Shown one piece after another: positions 29,820 to 35,650 of a DNA stretch of 35,650 nt (position 1 is the stretch's first letter; every line of letters starts with the position of its first letter). The position numbers were made by a program, and so were the translations under genes. This DNA comes from a virus. The stretch covers positions 1 through 35,650 of IMG/VR virus record IMGVR_UViG_3300030118_004050; one strand, given 5' to 3'. Under the pieces are notes generated by a model. That model saw nothing but the letters and a program-made list of their open reading frames with translations, was not told where the DNA came from and searched no databases.

Positions 29820-30250
29820 CTTTCCCAATCACCAAAGCAGGAAGAACAGCACCGTTCAACGCGAGGGATTATTTGGTGCCAAGCGCTCGTACTTTTGAGT
29901 CAGGCGACTATCCGGTAAAAACTTATAGGGCTCAAAACGGCGCTGAACACAGGATTTTGTATGGCAGCAGGCGTACTAACATGAAGCTGTCACTTACTTA
30001 TGCAAACATCCCTGATGCAGATGCTGAGCAGTTTTTAGATCATTACGACACGGTTCAAGGCACGTTCCAGACTTTTTCTGTTGGAAGCATCAATGGAGTA
30101 AATCCAACTCGCGGTGGCTGGGAAGGCAACACAAGCGCTTTAGGCGCTCAAGCCCATGGCAACAACTTTCGCTATGAAGGGCCACCACAGGTTACACAAG
30201 TAGCTTCTGGGCTTAGCACTGTTACAGTGAACCTGATTGGCGTTCTCTGA
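29816..30250 (+). CDS. Tail protein of unknown function
   Basis: The 144-residue protein (MTFPITKAGRTAPFNARDYL...) is beta-rich with RILYGSRRTNMKLSLTYANI and QFLDHYDTVQGTFQTFSVGS. It overlaps the tail-tip gene by 4 nt (ATGA) and the next start by 1 nt. Position after the hub suggests a tip accessory or baseplate-like adaptor. No family recognised. Confidence 0.7.
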   Translation: MTFPITKAGRTAPFNARDYLVPSARTFESGDYPVKTYRAQNGAEHRILYGSRRTNMKLSLTYANIPDADAEQFLDHYDTVQGTFQTFSVGSINGVNPTRGGWEGNTSALGAQAHGNNFRYEGPPQVTQVASGLSTVTVNLIGVL

Positions 30251-30759
30251 TGGCTCTTTTCACTGGCGCTTCTGGCAAGCTGTTTCTAAACAACACAACT
30301 AACAACGATGTTGCAGGGACTGAAATAGCAAAGGTTCAAAACTGGAGTCTTAGTACATCAGTGTCACTAGTTAGCACTAAAACACTAGGTCAAACAGATG
30401 ATGTTTTCACTCCTGTAGGAAGATCAACAACCGGCAGCTGTCGAATATTGTATTATCAACAAAATTTAGGAATAAAAAGCTCTAACAATAGCGCAAGCAC
30501 TTTTTTGAACAAGGTGTTTAAACAACGTGACAGCGCAGCTGACATCCCTCAAGGTGGGTCTCTTGACCAAAATGATGATGATCTTCCAGATAAAACATTT
30601 CGTATTCGTTTAAAAATTGACGACGGAACTACTGATGGCAAATATATTGATATGAGGGTTTTCATCACTAGCGCTTCTTTGTCAATGAGCGTTGGCGAGG
30701 TTGCGGCTGCTGATATACAATTCCAGTGCCAAGGCGCTCCAGTCAAGGTTGAAATCTAA
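30250..30759 (+). CDS. Tail-tube-like protein
   Basis: The 169-residue protein begins MALFTGASGKLFLNNTTNND and continues VAGTEIAKVQNWSLSTSVSL, with a TKTLGQTDDVFTPVG loop and TGSCRILYYQ. This resembles the tube-protein pattern in the gene at 21336 (G-x-V...WSL...G...F..G...G). Two tube-like genes in tandem after the tip genes could build a tip collar or side structure. Homology judged by eye. Confidence 0.65.
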   Translation: MALFTGASGKLFLNNTTNNDVAGTEIAKVQNWSLSTSVSLVSTKTLGQTDDVFTPVGRSTTGSCRILYYQQNLGIKSSNNSASTFLNKVFKQRDSAADIPQGGSLDQNDDDLPDKTFRIRLKIDDGTTDGKYIDMRVFITSASLSMSVGEVAAADIQFQCQGAPVKVEI

Positions 30760-31631
30760 TGAGCGTTTACCTTGGAACGCATGGCAAAGTTGAGTTACGT
30801 CGAGAGTTCGACGGTAACGATTTAGTTTCAACGGTAAACGTTAGCGACGTTAATGTAACGCGAAAACGTTTAAGTTTTGATTTTAAACTTGGGCAGCTGA
30901 TAACTGGCGATCAGGTTGAGATTACAAGCACCAACGGCGCTGCTCTTTCTTTTTTTAACAGCTATACAAAAACAGGCATCAAGCGATTTATCAATGTTGA
31001 TGCGCTTGGAGGGATAAGATTTTACACGACATTTGCTAACGCGGTTAACGGTGGAGCGGCAAACGCTGAAACTTTGGCAGCTCCTGGATCAGCCGTTCCA
31101 ATCAAAGTTGTTGTGAAAAACTCTGACTTTCGTGTTATTGCACAGGTTAATAGTTTTGAGCTAAATACTCAAAGAGAAGTTATTGATACGACAAATTTAT
31201 CTGATAATTTTCGCAGCCAAGTTAGCTCGTTGATGTCGGGCTCGGGAAGCATGAGTTGTTTCTGGGAGTACACAGGTGAAACTGTGCAAGATTTGCCAAT
31301 GTATCTTTTGCAGTTAATACTTCGTACAAAAGTTGGCAGTCAATTTAGGGCAAAATTTTATTTAAAGTCTGGCAGCCATAATCCAAGTGGAATTGCAGCC
31401 AATGCAAACGATGAAATTTTTTATGAGTTTGATGGTGTGCTAACTGCGTGCGCTTCACAGTTCAGCCCTTCATCAACGGTCCAGTTCACTGCTGATTTTG
31501 TTACGACCGGTGAAATCAGGCTGAACGTACAGCTTGAAAGCACTGACAAGGTTTTACAGGAGGACAACGACGACATACTCTTGGATCAGGACAGCACAGC
31601 TAAGCTGTTGCTTGAAAGCTCAGACACTTAA
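30759..31631 (+). CDS. Tail protein with tube-like second half
   Basis: The 290-residue protein starts MSVYLGTHGKVELRREFDGN. The second half (about 118-210) has VIAQVNSFELNTQREVIDTT, NLSDNFRSQVSSLMSGSGSM and CFWEYTG, again tube-like. The C-terminus is very acidic and Asp/Leu-rich (KVLQEDNDDILLDQDSTAKL). It overlaps the previous stop by 1 nt and is the last gene before the fibre. A structural role is likely. Confidence 0.65.
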   Translation: MSVYLGTHGKVELRREFDGNDLVSTVNVSDVNVTRKRLSFDFKLGQLITGDQVEITSTNGAALSFFNSYTKTGIKRFINVDALGGIRFYTTFANAVNGGAANAETLAAPGSAVPIKVVVKNSDFRVIAQVNSFELNTQREVIDTTNLSDNFRSQVSSLMSGSGSMSCFWEYTGETVQDLPMYLLQLILRTKVGSQFRAKFYLKSGSHNPSGIAANANDEIFYEFDGVLTACASQFSPSSTVQFTADFVTTGEIRLNVQLESTDKVLQEDNDDILLDQDSTAKLLLESSDT

Positions 31632-31651
31632 GCCCTGGAGGCTAGTCACCA

Positions 31652-34600
31652 ATGGCCGATCTTAAAATCAGTGAACTTTCATCTCTGTCTGGTAGCGACT
31701 TGGTTGCTGCTGATGAGCTTGCCATTGTTGACGACTCAGCGAGCGAAACCAAGAAAATTACGGTTTCAAACCTGATTGCAAACGGTGTCACGCTAATCAG
31801 TGATGACGCAATTCCTGGGGCCAAAATTTTATTTGGTGCGGGGGACATTGCCACAGCAGCATTGGCTGACTCTGCTGTTACGTCAGCAAAAATTGGTGCG
31901 GACCAAGTAACGGCAGCCAAAATTGCTGATAACACCATTGTTAATCTTGTCTCAGACCTACCAGCTTCTGGTGATTACACGGGACAATTGGCTTTAGACA
32001 CTGATGATAATTCTTTGTATGTGTATAGCGGCAGTGCATGGTTAAACACTAAAGCGCCAGGCTCTGTCAATGCTTTTACTGATACCGCATCAGGCATTAT
32101 CAACATAAGTACGGTTGTAAGCAGTGGAACGGCGACAATCACGGCTTCAATTGACAATACCGCTTCTGCAGCGCAATTTTTAGCTGGACCTGTTGGATCT
32201 GGTGGAACGGTTGGTTATCGCACGATTGATGGTGGTGACTTGCCTACAGCTACAACTACCTCAAAGGGTGGCGTTATTGTTAATGGTGGCGGACTTACTT
32301 TAAGTACCGACACGATTCAGATTGATAATACCGTTACTGCAAGCAGCGTTAAACATCTTGTCACGTATGACGCTAATGGTTTGATTAATGGCGGTAGTGC
32401 AATTTCGTCTTCAGACCTTCCTATCGCAACAACTTCTGCTAAGGGTGCTGTTATTGCTAGTGACGGTCTTGCCGTCGATGCAAACGGTAATTTATCAATA
32501 GACAACACAGTTACTGCTGGAACATACACTAAGGTTACAGTCACCTCTAAAGGAGTTGTTTCTGCAGGAGATCTTTTAACTGCAGCAGACATTCCTGATC
32601 ATTCTGCTGCAAAGCTAACTTCTGGAACTATCAGCACTTCGTTAATAGCCAACGATTCAATTACCGCAGATAAATTAGCTAATGAATCTACAGTTAAATT
32701 TGGCGGTGCTTTAGGTAGCGATAACGTAACTATTTTCCCAGATGGCGACTTCAAAGGACAGTTGTTTTGGGATGAAACTAGCCTTGATTTGTACGTTTAT
32801 ACGGGGTCAGCTTTTATCCCCATTACGGTTCTATCTGGCAACCTTGTTAACGCCGGTACTTACAACGCAAACACTAATTTAGTTAGTAGCGTAACAACTG
32901 CTGGATCTTCTGCAGGTTTTAGCGCAGGGTCAGCTTTACCCGCCCCAACTGGTGCAAACTTAAATCACTATCTTGTCGTTGATACGTCTGGTACAGGATC
33001 AGGTGCAGCGCCTGCAGTAGCGCTTGCACCGCCTGACATGTTGCTGTCTAACGGTGTTGGAACGGAATATCGTTTGATCGATGTTTCCAACGCTATTGCT
33101 GGTCAAACAGCAGCCAATATTTCGTTCATTGCGAGTGGAACGATTGCTGCAACAGATGTGCAAGCAGCATTGCAGGAAGTTGATACAGAGAAGCTGCCAA
33201 AAGCTGGCGGCACAATGACTGGTGACTTAAACCTTGGAACAAGCGCCAATGTGGTGTTTGAAGGTTCGTCGGCTGATGATTATGAGACAACTTTAACGGT
33301 TACCGATCCAACGGCTGATCGGACGCTTGCGCTGCCTAATGTTTCTGGCACCCTTGTTTCAACTGGCGATACTGGCAGTGTTACCAGCACGATGATTACT
33401 GACGGCACGATCGTCAATGCTGATATTAACGCTAGTGCAGAGATTGCAGTTAGCAAGCTTGCAAACGGCACTGCGCGTCAATTGCTGCAAACTGATTCTG
33501 GCGGATCAGGCGTTGAATTTACAAGCAACGTTGATGTACCTGGAACGTTAGACGTAACGAGTGCGGCAACGTTTGATTCAACGGTTGATGTTACTGGCCT
33601 GTTGAGTGCGAATGGGAAGTTGGCGTATCCAGCGGGTTCAGCTGCTGCAGTCAGTCTGTATTCAGGGTCTGATACTGACACTGGTATTTATTCGCCGGGG
33701 TCTAATGAGTTTGGGATTGCAACTGCTGGAACGCCGCGCATTGTTATCGACAGCTCTGGAAATGTCGGGATTGGAGAAAACAACCCGATTGCAAAATTAC
33801 AGCTATCAAATAGCACTGTTCAGCCATCTATTCTTCTTGGTAGATCACCATATAACACTTATGGGAGTTTATTGATAGGTAGCGATAACACTTCTGTCAA
33901 TGTAATTTCTAGTCACACTGCACCTAATGGTACTTCTACCGTTCAGTTACAAGCCTCTAGAATCAATGTAGGTAACGGCGAAATAAAATTTCTTCACAGT
34001 GCATCTACTACAGCAGGCGCAGCGCGTACTTTTACCGACCAGATGAAAATCGACAGCTCAGGGCGGTTGTTGGTGGGGTATTCCAGCAACATTCAGAATC
34101 AATCACTTCAGGTTGTCACCAACAATGGTGGAGCACTTGGTCTTTACAAGTACGGAGATAATGATGATGGATCTGAATTAACCTTCTTCACTAGCCGGAA
34201 TGATGCGAAAAACTCACACACACTCGTAGAAGACGGTGACTATTTAGGACGCCTATTCTTTCGCGGCAGTGACGGCAGTTCGTATGAGCGAGGTGCCGAA
34301 ATAGCTGCACGAGTTGACGGCACTCCTGGCACTAATGACATGCCTGGCCGAATTGAATTTCATACGACTGCAGACGGTAGTACAACACCAACCGAGCATT
34401 TTAGAATTGCAAGTAACGGCGACTTAACGGCCACAGATACAGAGATTGGTGGAAACTCAGATAGCAGGCTTAAAACCAACATTGCCGATTTTTCGTATAG
34501 CCTAGAAACCTTTAAGCAGTACCAACCCAAAACCTTTGACTGGAAAAATCCTGAGATTCACGGCAACGCAGCAGGTCAGCGAGGTTTTATCGCGCAAGAC

Positions 34601-34801
34601 GTAGAAGCTATTGACGACTATTGGGTTAGTCAACAAGTTGTTAACGAAGACAGTGCAGATGCTGAGCATCTTGATAAAGATCGTCTTGCTAAAACGCTAA
34701 AACTAGGCAAGAAAGACGCTATGTACGTTTCAGTTATCCAGCAGTTGCTGACCAAAATTGAGACGCTAGAAACCAAAGTTGCAGCTCTTGAGGCTGAATA
34801 A
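31652..34801 (+). CDS. Tail fibre with S74 self-cleaving chaperone domain
   Basis: The 1049-residue protein starts MADLKISELSSLSGSDLVAA, has long Ser/Thr/Ala-rich beta repeats with TTSKGGVIVNGGGL- and ATTSAKGAVIASDGL-like units, and a middle with collagen-like spacing. At residues 935-1049 the S74 domain appears: NSDSRLKTNI, GQRGFIAQDVEAI, and a C-terminal coiled coil (IQQLLTKIETLETKVAALEA). Such domains fold the trimer and cut themselves off, here before Ser936. GGAGG lies 11 nt upstream. It binds the host surface. Confidence 0.92.
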   Translation: MADLKISELSSLSGSDLVAADELAIVDDSASETKKITVSNLIANGVTLISDDAIPGAKILFGAGDIATAALADSAVTSAKIGADQVTAAKIADNTIVNLVSDLPASGDYTGQLALDTDDNSLYVYSGSAWLNTKAPGSVNAFTDTASGIINISTVVSSGTATITASIDNTASAAQFLAGPVGSGGTVGYRTIDGGDLPTATTTSKGGVIVNGGGLTLSTDTIQIDNTVTASSVKHLVTYDANGLINGGSAISSSDLPIATTSAKGAVIASDGLAVDANGNLSIDNTVTAGTYTKVTVTSKGVVSAGDLLTAADIPDHSAAKLTSGTISTSLIANDSITADKLANESTVKFGGALGSDNVTIFPDGDFKGQLFWDETSLDLYVYTGSAFIPITVLSGNLVNAGTYNANTNLVSSVTTAGSSAGFSAGSALPAPTGANLNHYLVVDTSGTGSGAAPAVALAPPDMLLSNGVGTEYRLIDVSNAIAGQTAANISFIASGTIAATDVQAALQEVDTEKLPKAGGTMTGDLNLGTSANVVFEGSSADDYETTLTVTDPTADRTLALPNVSGTLVSTGDTGSVTSTMITDGTIVNADINASAEIAVSKLANGTARQLLQTDSGGSGVEFTSNVDVPGTLDVTSAATFDSTVDVTGLLSANGKLAYPAGSAAAVSLYSGSDTDTGIYSPGSNEFGIATAGTPRIVIDSSGNVGIGENNPIAKLQLSNSTVQPSILLGRSPYNTYGSLLIGSDNTSVNVISSHTAPNGTSTVQLQASRINVGNGEIKFLHSASTTAGAARTFTDQMKIDSSGRLLVGYSSNIQNQSLQVVTNNGGALGLYKYGDNDDGSELTFFTSRNDAKNSHTLVEDGDYLGRLFFRGSDGSSYERGAEIAARVDGTPGTNDMPGRIEFHTTADGSTTPTEHFRIASNGDLTATDTEIGGNSDSRLKTNIADFSYSLETFKQYQPKTFDWKNPEIHGNAAGQRGFIAQDVEAIDDYWVSQQVVNEDSADAEHLDKDRLAKTLKLGKKDAMYVSVIQQLLTKIETLETKVAALEAE

Positions 34802-34810
34802 CGGCTAACC

Positions 34811-34839
34811 GCCCCGTGGCAACGCGGGGCTTCTCATTT
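34811..34839 (+). terminator. Intrinsic terminator after the fibre gene
   Basis: GCCCCGTG and CGCGGGGC form an 8-bp stem with one G-U pair and a GCAA (GNRA) loop (34811-34830), followed by TTCTCATTT. It ends the late transcript before the small genes. Confidence 0.75.
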
Positions 34840-34864
34840 ACACTAATTCTGCATTCGTTTAACT

Positions 34865-35188
34865 ATGGCAAACACCTACGTTTGGAAAGTCGGTCAGTGT
34901 GATCGCACTCTATCTGATGGCATGATCAATACGCTCCATTACACAGTGAATGCAACTGATGAAGATGGAACGTATAGCGTTGGCGCGTATGGCTCTGTTG
35001 GTCTTGAATCTGCAGATGCAGAAAGCATGGTCCCTTATGACGATGTGACTGAAGCTCAAGCTGTTTCATGGGCGCAAGCTGCCATTGGTGGTGCGGACAA
35101 GGTTGCATCGATACACGCAGCATTGGACGCACAGCTTGTCGAAAAGAGAACCCCAACCAAAGGTGCAGGCGTACCTTGGAGCGCCTAA
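34865..35188 (+). CDS. DUF7936-like small phage protein
   Basis: The 107-residue protein starts MANTYVWKVGQCDRTLSDGM and shows strands with INTLHYTVNATDEDGTYSVG, then a VPYDDVTEAQAVSWAQAAIG helix. It resembles the family I know as DUF7936, found near structural genes in many phages and of unknown role. The start follows the fibre terminator; the stop overlaps the next ATG by 1 nt (TAATG). Confidence 0.72.
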   Translation: MANTYVWKVGQCDRTLSDGMINTLHYTVNATDEDGTYSVGAYGSVGLESADAESMVPYDDVTEAQAVSWAQAAIGGADKVASIHAALDAQLVEKRTPTKGAGVPWSA

Positions 35189-35379
35189 TGCAACGACCTG
35201 ATCCAATGATTCCTTGCAAGCCTGGTGCGGAAGATGTCGAATCGATGTTTAACCGCACCACATGGCTAGAGGAGTTGTACTTCTTGGATGGCCGTGATCA
35301 AACAGACCATCCTCAACGTGGTTTGTTTACTGGGTTGGCTGAGAAATATCAAAACTTGTCTTCAACAGACGGGTATTGA
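35188..35379 (+). CDS. Small protein of unknown function
   Basis: A 63-residue protein, MQRPDPMIPCKPGAEDVESM, then FNRTTWLEELYFLDGRDQTD and LFTGLAEKYQNL. I recall similar proteins in cyanophages, function unknown. Translationally coupled to the preceding gene. The 88 nt that follow hold repeats and the start of an exported protein gene. Confidence 0.72.
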   Translation: MQRPDPMIPCKPGAEDVESMFNRTTWLEELYFLDGRDQTDHPQRGLFTGLAEKYQNLSSTDGY

Positions 35380-35390
35380 TGGTCTGCCAA

Positions 35391-35427
35391 CACAGTGACA
35401 CAGTCTGACAACTGTCACAGTGACAGT
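35391..35427 (+). repeat. CACAGTGACA repeats and palindrome upstream of porin-like gene
   Basis: CACAGTGACA occurs at 35391-35400 and 35416-35425. ACTGTCAC (35411-35418) and GTGACAGT (35420-35427) form a perfect 8-bp inverted repeat around one base. Spacing of 25 bp between the direct copies suggests a regulator-binding site for the gene at 35468. Confidence 0.6.
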
Positions 35428-35467
35428 CCCGGTAACCTATCAACGGAAAACGTTAACCCTCTTCCAA

Positions 35468-35650
35468 ATGATCAAATCTCTGATTGTGAGTGGTGCCGTC
35501 GCTACAGCAGCTGCGCTGGCATCTCCTGTTGTCGCAGGTCCTTACGTGAACATCGAAAATAACGGTGGTTACGATGGCGGTGAATTTCTCGGAAGCACCA
35601 CAGATTTCCACGTTGGTTTTGAAGGTTCTAGCGGTGTTTACAGCTATTAC
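35468..35650 (+). CDS. Exported porin-like protein, C-terminus cut by window edge
   Basis: From ATG 35468 the frame stays open to the window end (61 codons). Residues 1-24 (MIKSLIVSGAVATAAALASP then VVAG) form a signal peptide. The mature part PYVNIENNGGYDGGEFLGST, then DFHVGFEGSSGVYSYY, is a strand pattern like outer-membrane porin-like proteins I recall from marine Synechococcus and its phages. It may alter the host envelope. Its promoter region contains the CACAGTGACA repeats. Barrel assignment needs the missing C-terminus. Confidence 0.7.
   Translation, partial: MIKSLIVSGAVATAAALASPVVAGPYVNIENNGGYDGGEFLGSTTDFHVGFEGSSGVYSYY

Noticed and set aside
31642-31938. Long minus-strand frames opposite the fibre gene
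   Set aside because: They are shadows caused by the codon composition of the Ser/Thr/Ala-rich fibre.
1-35650. tRNA genes, CRISPR arrays, insertion sequences, integrase or attachment site
   Set aside because: I looked for cloverleaf patterns, regular repeats and transposase or integrase motifs and saw none that held up by eye.

Overview
The window is almost certainly a tailed-phage genome segment: a siphovirus with a long non-contractile tail, judged from a large tape measure protein, a tail-tube protein, a gpG/gpGT frameshift pair and no sheath or baseplate genes. The probable host is a marine picocyanobacterium (Synechococcus/Prochlorococcus type). This is inferred from the small secreted and porin-like proteins at both window ends and from several small proteins that I recognise as cyanophage-like from memory. 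Host assignment is inference; I could not search a database. No tRNA, rRNA, CRISPR array, insertion sequence, integrase or photosynthesis gene was seen. Both window ends cut through a gene.

Layout. (1) 1-1514, minus strand: four tightly coupled small genes, three of them for exported proteins and one for a small membrane protein. (2) 1538-3649, plus strand: a lysis/host-interaction group with a membrane/coiled-coil protein, a small helical protein, a C39-like cysteine peptidase, a dCTP deaminase/dUTPase-fold protein and small membrane or helical proteins. (3) 3666-7293, minus strand: an early recombination operon with a PD-(D/E)XK exonuclease, RusA resolvase, a Sak/DUF1071-type annealing protein, a ribbon-helix-helix protein, SSB and several small proteins. 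It ends at a strong terminator just after ssb. (4) 7302-7345: overlapping divergent promoters that separate the minus operon from plus-strand genes for a second ribbon-helix-helix protein, an unknown protein and a RepA-like helicase. (5) 9383-11315: a short-gene region with two near-identical promoters, GNRA-capped leader hairpins, AC-rich leaders without Shine-Dalgarno sites, a structured RNA of about 105 nt and a perfect terminator. (6) 11599-22327: packaging and head genes (TerS, TerL, DUF4055-type portal, MuF-like protein, a cluster of very basic small proteins, scaffold, capsid, decoration protein), then neck, tail completion, tail tube and tail assembly chaperones with an A AAA AAC slippery site. 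(7) 22351-34801: tape measure, tail-tip genes, two further tube-like proteins and a 1049-residue fibre with a C-terminal S74 self-cleaving chaperone. (8) 34865-35650: two small genes and the start of an exported porin-like gene behind a repeat-rich promoter region.

How the parts fit. The exonuclease, annealing protein, SSB and RusA form a self-contained recombination and replication set that works with the helicase. The divergent promoter block with two ribbon-helix-helix proteins could control the early genes. Most late genes are coupled by 1-4 nt overlaps. Capsid and decoration genes carry the clearest Shine-Dalgarno sites, as expected for highly expressed products. The parts most worth attention are the repeated promoter-plus-leader design at 9383-10098, the same 15-nt palindromic promoter core inside rusA, the structured RNA at 10587-10691 with a possible leader peptide, and the 9-bp repeats inside the helicase gene.
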